Program-made: the position numbers and the translations under genes | Source of the DNA: Phyllostachys edulis | Lineage: Eukaryota > Streptophyta > Magnoliopsida > Poales > Poaceae | DNA: 64,000 nt | NCBI GenBank assembly: GCA_036346405.1 | Contig: CM070563.1 | Location: 27,093,600-27,157,599, forward strand | Direction: 5' to 3' | Notes under the pieces: generated by a model | The model's input: only the letters and a program-made list of their open reading frames with translations | Told to the model about the DNA's origin: nothing | Databases searched by the model: none | In this document: one piece after another, positions 45,441-56,477 of the stretch | Numbering within the stretch: the stretch's first letter is position 1 | Layout of the letters: every line of letters starts with the position of its first letter

Positions 45441-46012
45441 AAATAGTCCTCGGCCACTTTAGGGGGTTGTCCATGACATGAGTAGGATGAGGCATGACCA
45501 TGGGCAACTTCATCGAGCCCATGCAAGTTTAAAAAATATGGATGCAATTTCGGGACATATTACGGATGTTGTCGATAGGTAATTGGGCGTCGCTATGAAC
45601 ACCAAGCAACCATTCTCACATTTCAAAAGAATTCTCAACTTGTTGCTTGGTGTTCTTGTTGGGTTTAAAGATGATTACATGCTCAAGAATTATTGGTTGC
45701 TGATAGATGATGCCACTTCCCAGTCGGAGTACCTGCGCGTCCACGTCACTTTCTGAACAAAGCGATGTCCAATTACCTATGGGCAACATCCAGGTAATTG
45801 GATGTCCCGATGATCTCCTTGCATCCATACTTTTTAAACATGCATGGGCTCGATGAAGTTGCCCGTGGCTACTGTCTCATCCTTCTCGTGCAGCGTGGAT
45901 GACCCCTCGAAAGTGGCTGAGGGACTATGAACAATATATATATAATATATATATGATGCCGGTTTTAATGGCACAAGCAGCCATTGCTTGGAGACTTTAT
46001 AGAGAAGAGATT
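45295..46012. repeat. Large foldback (inverted repeat) with arms of about 300 bp
   Basis: The arm at 45295-45600 is the inverse of 45720-46012. Shared landmarks are TCTCTATAAAG, GCTTGTGCCATTAAAACC, an AT-repeat, GGGCAACTTCATCGAGCCCA, GTATGGATGCA, GGGACAT and GATAGGTAATTGG. The centre holds a second short stem, AACACCAAGCAAC / GTTGCTTGGTGTT (about 45598 and 45640). The segment GATGTTGTCGATAGGTAATT (45573) closely matches GATGTCGTCGATAGGTAATT in the CACTA coding region at about 62337. The arms are thus at least partly CACTA-derived. Confidence 0.85.
45366..45436. repeat. (AT)n microsatellite within the foldback arm
   Basis: About 35 AT units, preceded by (GT)n at 45347-45363. Confidence 0.96.
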
Positions 46013-48683
46013 ATGAATGGAATGGTAGGACGTATCTGGGATGCAAGGTAGGAGAACTTGACTGGCATGAACATAGTTACACAGACAAAGGTGAAATGAA
46101 TGGCGAGAGACAAGTGAAGAGGTGTTGTAGTAGTTTTTGACTCATTTGGTCTTGTTTTCGAATACAATACACACCAATTAATAAATAATATGTATGTTAA
46201 TTGTAGCTTTACAAATTAGCCTAACCTTTACAAATATGAAAAGTTAATTGCAGCCAAGCCCCGTCTGAACCACATCCAATGTAAGCTCAGGAGACCCCGA
46301 TTTATTAGGCTCATAATACTTGGTCATCCAATTGACCCTAGTATTATCAACTAAATAAACCGTGCCTCGAGATATATGTACCTCCCAAGAATGCAAGACA
46401 CACAACTCATTACAAAAGATTGCATCAATTCCATTCAAACACATAGAATGTAACAAGCAACAAACCGTGGTTAATATAAATAAAGGATAGTTATTATAAA
46501 AGAGAGGCCGACCGCCAAATAACAACAAGTCTACTAAGATACACAATGAAGCAAAAGTGCCATAGAGATGGCTATAACAAGAGCCAACCAAGGTGCCTTA
46601 ACCCACAAGGCAATCGACAGGACCGCCAAGCTAGTCGCTTCCCAACCATCAAGACTCACAAAAGTAAAGCCCTTTGGGCTCTACCTCCTCTGCAACAAAG
46701 TTATTAAGCAAAGCAAATGAGTACAAAAATGTACTCGCAAGACCGACGTAGTATAAATGTAACTATAGTTTAACTACATGCAAGCTTTATTTAAGTGGAT
46801 GAGGCTTTGACTCATTTTTAGCATAAAGCAAGTTTTTATTTGCAATAATGTAATAGATTGAAAGCGATTTGACAAATCATTTTTAATTGTTGAAGTAACA
46901 ACGAGATAATAACATAATAACCACAACACGAACAACCCGAAGTGACTAACCCAATAGCCACCACAACAATAGCATGAATTACCCATTCATACCACCCATG
47001 TCAAATTTTAATTAAAGGTTGTAGTCTAGTTCTCACGGGCGATCCGAGCGTGTCCATAACCTAGGACGAGGCTATTCAATAGTTTTAACCTCGCAGGGTG
47101 TACCAATGTCCCCACACGACCGCCTTTTCGCCACATGATTTAGCACACTTCCTTTGGTATGCCGCACGACTAAGTCCTACGAGACATTTCCAATGGATGA
47201 TGCTAATTACGAGCAAGAACCCACAGGACAAAGACACATTAGACAAACCTAACCGGGTCCGCCAATGCTCCTTCCCAACACCACACACACACATTTTATT
47301 TAAACATACCCACCGACCAGCTCATAATTAACACCTCCCAAAGTACTTAGTCAAGAGAGGTCCCATATCCCCTCGTGTGGTTAGTACGCATAATGCTCGA
47401 ACGGTGGCGCAAGTAACTCGGTCCTTAATGACTTAGGCATACTACCACATTCCAAAAACCACACCATCCATCCAATATGCCCAAGTCCAAATCAAACTTT
47501 TATTTTCAGATTTTGACTTTACAAATTAACAAAGCACAAGAGCTGGACATAAAGGAGTAATAATTAGATTTGTGTGATCAAGACCATCGACCAAATCGAT
47601 GATCGCCCATTACTACCGATAACTAAGCATGTCTAAGCAATTGAAATCGAAAACTACTAAGTGATAAGAGCTCATCCAACGAGCTCAAACCACAGCAAAT
47701 AACCTAGGCTCATGGTAGTAGAGGATAAACAATTCCTACAGATTATGCAACTATAGGCTTGCTAGCGATACTTTAACACAAAGTAGCATGCATACATACA
47801 AGTAAAACAATGTATTAACCTTTAAAGTAATGGGAGGATAGAGGGGATATGATCAAACTGCTTGCCTTGCTGTTGCTGGTCAAATTGTTGCTGAGGATCG
47901 CCACGGATCAACACACTCGTCAACACCTAATCGAAAAGACGAAAAGAAACGATAAGAACGCATTTAAAACGACAAAGACAGCACAGCAAACAAACTCCAA
48001 ATACTCTGAATTTTCTACAGCAGCAAGAGGATGATTTTAGGAATTTAGCAACAAGAACCAATTGATTTGGATTCTCAATGCAAAAGTTATGAGCAAAACA
48101 AATCTGCTCAGCCCTAAAAATACCAAACTGCCACTATTCACTAATTTAATTATCAGGCAACATTTTCTAGAAGGGTGGTGATACTGAGATTTTTACTGTA
48201 AAACCAGCACCTTATGAGATGAATAACACAATTGAGTTCATCTCATTTGGAGCTATTATGCACTTTCTATAATTTTTCAAAAACAAGAACTTGAACAAAA
48301 TTATAATGCACAAGTATTCTTTTTGACAACAGCAACATGCTCAAAACTAATTTTCACAGTAAGTTCATTAATAGAGGAAACCAACAAAGTTGGATTCACT
48401 CAAAAATAATCTACAGAGCATTACCTATGCATTTTACAAGTTAAACACTATTTTGAGTGTACATTTAAAGTTAGTTTTAAAATCTATTTGCAAAACCATG
48501 TTCAGGAGCTGAACTGGGCTCTCAACCATTTTAGATTGGAGCCCTGATCAAACCAGAGCTAACAAAATTTGAATGATCTCACTTGGATTTAAAATGAAAA
48601 AGATATGCAATTTTAAAGTTCATACCTTTTAGGTTTACAAATAAAGAGTTCTCTCGAAATTCTCAAAAATCACAAAGGCCGGG

Positions 48684-48990
48684 GAGGACATGGGCCATAG
48701 ATTTTGAATCTAACGGCTCAAGACCTCCCAGGAGCTAACGCATACGCGTGCCCGCGAGGTCTAGAGGACATGGGCCGTGGATCTTGGATCCCATGGTCCT
48801 TGTCCTCCCAAATGAAACGCCAAGACGCCGTCTCATGTGAGATAGAGGTCGTGGCCGTTGATCTTGGATCCAACGGCTATGACCTCAAGATCTCGCGCCT
48901 CGGGCTGCTGGACCTCATGCGCGCGATCAGAGTGGAGGTCGTGGCCGTTGATCTGCGAGATGGACGGCCCACGACCACGCACTCACGCGT
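48684..48990. repeat. Palindrome array, cluster 1 (3' LTR)
   Basis: At least three units of about 43 bp at 48684, 48764 and 48845, with a weaker one near 48935. Each has the form GAGGWCRTGGCC..GGATC..GATCC..GGCYATGACCTC, an imperfect inverted repeat. The equivalent cluster in the other LTR is at about 58893-59200. Confidence 0.8.
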
Positions 48991-50179
48991 CTTGTGGCGA
49001 AGTTAATGCGCGACAACGAGGAGGTCCGCGCGCGAGGTCTTAAATACGCGCAAAGAGGCAGGAGTAAAGGCATTAAAAGCTAATCCCATGATTACCAAGG
49101 TTAAGCAATGATTGGCGCATTTAAGGGGGAGGATCTTTGTCTTAACGGCACGCTGTTGGACGCCCCTGCCCGACAAGAACCTCAACGCAAAGATGGGGCA
49201 ATGCCGCGATGCGCACCTCATGGCGACCCCGATGGTACCAACGGTGCGCAATAGTGTTGCAAGACACCATGGACCTCCTTCAACGGCGGCGACGGTTTTG
49301 AACGCCAAGCGAGCCGAGAGGAGCCCAAGTTGATCTCTTCGCCAACATAACAAGCAAAGAAGATTTGAGCTCCGCAATGACATACAAGCATCGCCAAGCC
49401 TAGGGACTACCAGGGGGATTACCTGGGGGTCCAGAGGATGCTGAGGAGGTCGTGGAGGAGGAAGGACCGGCGCTGGGGAAGAAAGGTTCTCCACTGCCAA
49501 CGCACCAACTCCAAGCTCCACTTTGTCCACCTCCGTAAATGCCCAAGCTAAACAAGTTAGAACTTGGTCCCAGAGGGAATGGCACAAATTGAAGCAATAA
49601 GAGGGAGAAGAAAACTCCAGGAACCCTTATGCCACCGAGGAGCTCCAAGCTCCAACAATGGCGGCCAAGGAGAGCTTCGGGTGGTTTTGAGTTCACAAGC
49701 ACAGAGGTGCAAGCAAGGCGGCAATGGTGTGTAAAAGAAGCCAAGGGCAACAGTGGGGAGGTTTTATAGCTAGGGCAAAAGAGGTCATGGACCACGGGTT
49801 AAGCTCATGGTGAGCTTAGCCCAGGGGAGATCCACGGGAAGTCCATGGAGTTGACATGATGGAGAGGACAGGGCCTGGCCTAGGGGCGGAAAGAGCTGAC
49901 ACGCATTTAATGCTTGCAGGCTCAGAGCCGTTGGACAAGACCTTGCTCTGACTTTGCCTACTGCCATGGCACTTCGCACGCGAGCCCAAGCTAGGAGAAG
50001 AACAGGACCTCAAGCCCACCGTTGGATTGAGAGGATGGGGAGGTCCTGGCCACCGGATTTTGTTTCTGAACCGTTAAGTTTTAAGTGGTTGGGAGGAGGT
50101 CCCAGCCACACGATCTTGGACGGGGAGGTCGTGGCCCTCCGATTTCCATAACGCAGATGCGCAAAGGATAAGGGATTAG

Positions 50180-50693
50180 GAGGTCCAAGGCGTTGGATCT
50201 AAATCCAACGGTGCGGACATCCCGAGGACTTAACGTTTGCACGCCATGCCCAAGATGTGGAGGTCATGGCCTTTGGATTTAAATCCAAGGGCACATAATG
50301 TATAAGGAGGTCTCCGAGCTTGCTAACACACAAGGGAGGTCATGGACTTTAGATTTAGATCTAAGGGCTACGACCTCACGTCTTGTGGGAGGTCGATGCA
50401 AGACGAGGCAAGGAGGAGGTTGTGACCGTGGATTTTAATCCAACGGTGCACAACATGAGATGGGGGAGGTTTTGTGCGCTGGATATCGCTGGGAGGTTGT
50501 GGGCTGTTGGATTTGATCCAACGGTTGCGACCTCAGCAAGGTGGGAGGTCTGAAGGTTTTGACAGTGAGGGGAGGTCATGGCCATGGATCTTTGATCCAA
50601 GGGCTGTGACCTCATGTAGGTGGAATGCCTTAGTGGTTTAACAGCTCGGGGAGGTCATGAGCTGTTGGATCTTAATCCAAGGGCTATGACCTC
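50180..50693. repeat. Palindrome array, cluster 2 (3' LTR)
   Basis: Seven units at about 50180, 50260, 50335, 50414, 50492, 50572 and 50651, spaced 75-80 bp. Each is built as GAGGTCATGGCC..TTGGAT(N)ATCCAA..GGCTATGACCTC with variation. The equivalent in the other LTR is at about 60365-60890. Confidence 0.85.
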
Positions 50694-51285
50694 ACCAAGG
50701 TGGGAGGACCCCGCTGTGACGGTTAAGGGAGGTCTGGTGCGCTGAGGGAGGTGGTTGGGTTGAACCAGCTTTGCAAAGCGGCTCAGCCCAAGGAACAGTG
50801 CACCCATTTAAATTTAGTTTTTAACAGCTGAGATTTTGCAGAATTGTTTGAGATAGCAAATGAACTCCAAATTTTCTGAAATTTTAACTGGAGCTTGCTG
50901 ACATCATGATTAACCTTACATAGAATTTCCAGAGGTTATTATGTAATGCATTTTTCTCAGGAAATTCATGAAGGCTGTTCAAGGATTTGTTTTACCTCCA
51001 AAAATTATCAAACAAGTTTTATAACTCACGATATTTTTCAAAGAGGCTCCACAACATTTCTAGGACCAAGGAAAAATATTTCCAATGGTTTGGCACAAAA
51101 TTTGTGATGAATGGGAAATGAGTTTGACTTTTGGTCAACAAGAGCTTTGTGTTTTTGGATTACACAACTCTCGGACAAGAATTACATGAGAGTTTAGGGG
51201 TTTTCAAAATGTGAGAAAAAGTTTTAATTTCTACACATTTAATTATATTTGAACAAACACCTGTTTAGGTATTTGGGATGTTACA

Positions 51286-51302
51286 AAATCTCCCCCCCCT
51301 TA
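51286..51302 (-). other. Tekay polypurine tract
   Basis: Minus strand AAGGGGGGGGAGATTT lies directly before the LTR start TGTAACATCCC. Confidence 0.85.
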
Positions 51303-51327
51303 CAGAAATCTCATCTCGAGATTTGGC

Positions 51328-51762
51328 TCACTCGGTAAAGAAAGATGGATAGTCCGCACGCAGACGATCTTCTCTTTCCCAAGTAGCCTCATCCACGGAA
51401 TGGTTCGACCACTGAACTTTAAGGAACTTAATGGAACGATTCCTAGTTCTTCGTTCAGCCTCATCGAGTATGCGAACAGGGTGCTCGCGATAGGTTAAAT
51501 CTTCCTGGACATCGAGAGTTTCCAACGGAGCTTCCTCAGTTGGAACACGGAGGCACTTCTTTAGCTGGGACACATGGAACACATCATGTACCCCCTCAAG
51601 TGCAGCTGGTAGTTCCAACTTATAGGCAATAGCTCCCTTCTTCTCGATAACGCGGTAGGGACTGACATATCGAGGAGCTAACTTGCCCTTAACGCCGAAA
51701 CGTTGATGGCCCTTCAGAGGAGAGATTTTGAGATAAACAAAGTCATTAGGCTCAAAACGCAA
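51328..51762 (-). pseudogene. Tekay integrase C-terminus with chromodomain
   Basis: An open frame of 144 residues. First the integrase C-terminal GPY/F-like module (FVYLKISPLKGHQRFGVKGK, LAPRYVSPYRVIEKKGAIAY, HDVFHVSQLKKCL). Then a chromodomain (EHPVRILDEAERRTRNRSIK, FLKVQWSNHSVDEATWERED). In chromoviruses this domain directs integration toward heterochromatin. The frame is intact but detached from the integrase core by frameshifts upstream. Confidence 0.9.
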
Positions 51763-51849
51763 CTCACGACGACGGCGATCCGCATAGCTCTTTTGCCTGG
51801 ATTGAGCTGTGCGAAGACGCTCACAAATAAGCTGGACTTGGCGCCGGCC

Positions 51850-52845
51850 TCATTGATTGAGTCCGCCAAAGAGAGGTCTTTCACCGGTCTCGACCGCTTG
51901 AACGGGTTCTACACTTTCTCCGCATAAGGCCTCGAAGGTGCCATGCCGAGACCGCTTCGAAAAGCGTTGTTGTAAGAAAATCTCGGCGAATGGCAAGCAT
52001 TTCTCCCAATGCTTCCCATAGGAAAGGACACAAGCACGAAGCATGTCTTCCAAAACTTGGTTGACCCTCTGGCCCGACCATCGGTTTGGGGATGATATGC
52101 CGTGCTAAAGGTAAGACGGGTTCCCATGGTCTCCTGCAAACTATGCCAAAAGCGAGAGGTGAAAAGAGAACCACGGTCTGAGACAATTGTCTTGGGCACA
52201 CCATGCAAGCACACGATGCGGGAAACATAGAGGTCCGCCAATTGACCAACAGAAATCTTAGCCAAGACCGCAAGAAATGTGCCACTTTAGTCAACCGATC
52301 AATGACAACCCAGATGGAATCTTTCCCTTTTGTGTTAAGGCGCATCAAAGGATAAAGTCCATGCCGACGAATCCCACTTCCATTCCCAAGACAGTAAAGG
52401 TCAAGCGATCTGCAGACGCCGATGCTTTCGCCTTGACACGACGACACATGTCGCACTCGACAACGAACTCGCAATCTCCTCTTCATTCGGTCCACCAAAA
52501 TCTCTGGCGGAGATCTTGATACATCTTTGTGGCCCCGGGATGAATGGACAAAGGTGAATCATGGGCTTCGCGGAGGATCAAATTCCGCAACTCCATGTCC
52601 TTTGGAACCATTAAGCGTTGTTCGAACCTCACAACACCATGCTCATCCTCAGAGAAGCACTTGGTTGTTCCGTTCTTGACATTTTCCTTGATGTGACTCA
52701 CTCCAACATCCGACTGCTGAGCGGACTTGATCCGATCCACCAAGGTCGGTTGCATAAACAAGGCAGTGAGAGAACCATGCTCAACTAAACCCAAGTTGAG
52801 ACATGAAATTCTTCCGTAAGGTGGGTCAAGCTCCTTGAGCAACAA
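51850..52845 (-). pseudogene. Tekay integrase core, frameshifted
   Basis: The N-terminal zinc-binding part is in HDSPLSIHPGATKMYQDLRQ (near 52490-52550). The catalytic core follows in broken frames: IWVVIDRLTKVAHFLRSW, VSDRGSLFTSRFWHSLQETM, and AYHPQTDGRARG where DGQTERVNQ is expected, so the catalytic Glu region is altered. At least two frameshifts between 52490 and 51850. Confidence 0.85.
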
Positions 52846-52899
52846 GGCATTGCAATGCGCTTTGCGATTAAGCGCATCGGCAAGAACGACATTAGCCTT

Positions 52900-53461
52900 G
52901 CCCGATGGTAGTGAATACCCATATCATAATCCTTGATCAACTCCAACCATTTCCTTTGCCCGAGGTTCAGTCAGGTTGGGTGAACAAATACTTAAGGCTT
53001 TTGTGATCCGAATACACTTCACAACGACACCGATTAGGTAATGTCGCCAAATCTTAAGTGCATGAATCACAGCAGCCTAACTCCAAGTCATGAGTAGGGT
53101 AGTTGAGTTCATGAGGTCTCAATTGCCTTGATGCATAGGCCACTACCTTGCCTTCTTGCATAAGGACACAACCGAGGCCTCGACGGGAAGCATCGCAATA
53201 GATATCGAAGCTTCGATGGATATCGGGAAGAACGAGAACGGGAGCTGTGGTCAAACGCTTCTTGAGTACTTGGAAGCTTTCCTCACAAGCATCAGACCAC
53301 AAGAACTTCTTGTCCTTCTTGAGCAACTCCACATCGGCCGCGATCTTGGAGAAGTTCTCGATAAAGTGACGATAGTATCCCGCTAAACCAAGAAAACTCC
53401 GCGACGGTGACCGAAGTAGGTCGACTCCATGAAAGAACATCGCTGACCTTGTTAGGATCAA
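52900..53461 (-). pseudogene. Tekay RNase H region
   Basis: [20 protein letters not shown] joins RT thumb to RNase [21 protein letters not shown] holds the first catalytic Asp (CDAS), followed by [20 protein letters not shown]. The frame is lost around 53080. Confidence 0.85.
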
Positions 53462-53464
53462 TGG

Positions 53465-54430
53465 CTACGCCTCCGCTGAAAGAACATGGCCTAAGAAAGC
53501 CACTTCCTTCAACCGAATGCACACTTCTTTGAATTTCGTGATACGGTGGTGCTCACGCAGCTTGCCTAACACAAGCTTCAGATGCTCAAGATGTTCCTCA
53601 TCGTTCTTGGAGTAGATAAGAATATCATCGATGAAGACCACGACAAACTTATCCAAATACTCCATGAATACCGAATTCATGAGGTTCATGAACAAGGCAG
53701 AGCATTGGTTGTCAATGATATGACGGTATACTCGTACAAGCCGTAGCGAGTAGAGAACGCCGTCTTTGGAATATCCTCAGGTCGAATACGAACCTGATGA
53801 TATCCCACTCTCAAATCAATCTAGGAGAAAACTCGAGCTCCAGTTAATTGATCGAAGAGATCGCCAATGCGGGCAATGGATACTTGTTCTTACCATCACT
53901 TCATTAAGTGGGCGGTAATCAATGCACATGCGTAAAGTATCGCCCTTCTTCTTTACGAAGATTCTTTGGACAACCCCAAGGAGATGAGCTAGGCGGATGA
54001 AACCCTTCTCTTGCAGCTCACTTAACTGCTTCTTCAACTCCACCAACTCGTTCGGTGGCATCCGATAAGGCCTCTTTGAGATAGGGGCGGTACCGGGAGC
54101 CAACTCAATGACAAACTCGAGGTCTCGAACTGGTGGCATCCCCGGAAGATCTGCGGGAAAGACATCAATGAAGTCACAAACTGTTGGGACTTCACTAATA
54201 TCTAGAGCGGGCTTCGCTTCAAGCGCGAAGAGATGCGGACCTAGCAGCTTTGGCGAAAAGCAAACCTGCTCGCCGGAGGGACTAGATAGAGAGATGAGCT
54301 TCCTGGCGCAATCGATTTGTCCCATGTGCTGAGACAACCAATCCATGCCAAGAATCACATCTAGACTCGCTGAATGGAGGAGGATAAGATTTGCTAAGAA
54401 TCCTACCCCTTCAATCTCGATAGGGACATC
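53465..54430 (-). pseudogene. Tekay protease end and reverse transcriptase, frameshifted
   Basis: The protease end is ILGMDWL (about 54350). RT motifs follow: SKRPYRMPPNELVELKKQLS, LQEKGFIRL, FVKKKGDTLRMCIDYRPLNE, then, in another frame, the catalytic FIDDILIYSK with DEEHLEHLKLVLGKLREHHR (about 53540-53640). The region 53700-53880 between them is frameshifted. Non-functional as written. Confidence 0.88.
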
Positions 54431-54654
54431 CCTACACTCGATTCACTCTCAACTCCGAACCAGAGAGCGAATGAGAAGCGGGACCGACAATGGAGAGAAA
54501 AGAAGCTCACCAACAATGCAAAAGACTCGTAAACAAAGGAATGAGATGCTCTGAATCAAACAAGACAAGAGCAGGATGAAAGTTAACGAAGCGTACCTAG
54601 CACGACGCCGGTGCCTTCGAGCCTCCTCTCGTAGTGATGACGTTGACGCGACCA

Positions 54655-55716
54655 CTACCCACGCCTTTGGGTAGTCGGACGATCTTCCGTCCCGAGAAGA
54701 ACCACCTCTCGCCCACGCCCTCCATTAGGACGAGGGGCGCCTGCCTTCTTAGGGCATTGGTTCGCATAATGCCCCTTCGGTTGCAAGCGGCATGTGACCC
54801 CGGCACTGGTTGCGGGGCCGCTCACTGACTTCGCAGTGCATGTGATCGACACGGCCGCGATGAACGAGGACGAGGCAAGGTGACCTCGGGGTGCCAAGAT
54901 CGACTGGTACTTCGAGACTACCCAAACGGGACGGAAGGAACTCGCCTGGATGACTTGTGGGCCTCCCACTTGCGCTATGGAATCCATAAGCTCCCTAGCA
55001 AAGATGCTCGTGACGATGACCTTGTCGACGAAGGTCTGGAAATCAGGGAAGTCGACAATGGATAGCTTGTCCTTAAGCTCCTCAGACAAGCCACGCCTGA
55101 ACTTGGCTTGCTTAGGCATATCAGTGGCCACATCCTCAGGAGCATAACGAGCTAGATGGTTGAACTCGTATACATACTCCATGACTGAGCTACGCCCTTG
55201 CTTGAGCGCGAGAAACTCCTGCTTCTTGATTTCCATCAAGCCGGCAGGGATATGAGATCGACGGAAGGTAGTACGAAACTCCTCCCAAGAGACGGTGTGG
55301 TCTGCGGGCTGTATGGTGAGAAAACACTCCCACCATGACAAAGCTGCACCCTCAAGCTGGTGTGATGCAAACAGCGCCTTCTCGTGCTCCTAGCACTGGG
55401 CGATGCGAAACTTCTGCTCCACCAAACGAAGCCAATCGTCTGCATCCAATGGGTCTTCAGACCGGGAAAAGGTAGGGGGCTGAGTACGAAGAAACTCCGC
55501 GAGTCCTCCACGCGGCTGATGGGCATTCCCTTGCCTAGATCCTGAAGCTCCGGTAAGGGCAGTGGTGTTGCGCGCGATGACGTCCAGTAGAACTCTCCTG
55601 TCATCCGCACGGTTGTGCTCTATCTAAAGAAGAACCTCGGCCATGGTCGGAGGAGGAGGAAGCTCCTCGTCCGGACCAGCTGCCTGGCCTTGGCCGCTAC
55701 GAGTGCGTCTGGCCAT
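54655..55716 (-). pseudogene. Tekay gag, broken
   Basis: The start is likely the ATG at 55716-55714 (MARRTRSGQGQAAGPDEELP). Retrotransposon gag core: GAALSWWECFLTIQ, VSWEEFRTTFRRSHIPAGLM, KKQEFLALKQGRSSVMEYVY, YEFNHLARYAPED. The zinc knuckle reads CRLQPKGHYANQCPKK, with the second Cys replaced. In-frame TAGs at 55626-55624 and 55392-55390 stand where Gln is expected, and frame changes lie near 55240-55610 and about 54850. Confidence 0.85.
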
Positions 55717-56459
55717 CCTGTTACAAGGAAATTTGGTTAGCAACTAAACCCGAAAAACAAAGCCTTAAAGAAAGCAAAGACTAACGACTAGGGGAATGGA
55801 ATATCGCCCAAATCGAAAGCCAAAAACAGCGAGTAATTAAACTTTAAAAAGCTTCTAAAAGACTCTAAAAACAGCAAGGGATCACCAAAAGCAAGGCTCA
55901 ACTTCTCAACACAACTAACCCGTATTGAATGAACGAGTAATTGATCGAGAAGATAAAAATCAGATTGTAAGGTGAGATCTAATGCTACTAAAGAGCAATG
56001 CTAAATCAGCGAGATAAGTGTTAGATACTTAGCTAACTAGTATCACATCTTACCCTTTTATTCCCACAAGTTTTAGTTGAATTTAACCTCTCATTTTCTA
56101 CCTTAATCACTAGCTTGAGCTTGCTGCCCTAAAATACTTGCTTGCTGTCCTAAATTTCCAGATTTGAATTCCATCTCCAAATACTTCCATTCTTCACCAA
56201 AAGATAGCCAAGATTTCAAATTTAGAACTCTCATAAGTTTCCCAAAAACCCAATTTAATCGATAACAACTAATTTTGAGGGAAGAAGAGGAAAACATCTT
56301 TTAAAACTCAAACTAGAGCAGGATGAGATAGAAAGCTAAGATAGGTAAGGAGTAAAATCTGAGAATTACTTAAGCTTTCATAAACTCTTTGATACCTTGA
56401 AAATAAGTTTTTCCAAAATATCCTAAAGGCGACCAAGCTTGGGTTACTACGGTCAGGAT
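55717..56459 (-). other. Tekay leader between primer site and gag
   Basis: AT-rich untranslated leader. No conserved coding frame. Confidence 0.7.
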
Positions 56460-56473
56460 GGCTCTGATACCAA
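56460..56473 (-). other. Tekay primer binding site, initiator Met tRNA
   Basis: GGCTCTGATACCAA on the plus strand complements TTGGTATCAGAGCC, four bases from the LTR edge. Confidence 0.95.
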
Positions 56474-56477
56474 CTTT

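Larger units (their letters stand above)
46288..51285 (-). repeat. Tekay 3' LTR (about 5 kb)
   Basis: Ends in GGGATGTTACA. The outer end reads CAGGAGACCCC where the other LTR has TGTGAGACCCC, so the terminal TGT is altered. The interior contains two clusters of imperfect palindromes (48684-48990, 50180-50693). Confidence 0.93.

Noticed and set aside
45365..45547. Short minus-strand protein with IYIYIY tail
   Set aside because: Runs into the (AT)n tract; the upstream part is decayed CACTA-derived foldback sequence.
48704..50151. ORFs inside the Tekay LTRs
   Set aside because: They track the GC-rich palindrome repeats and are not conserved in frame between the two LTRs.
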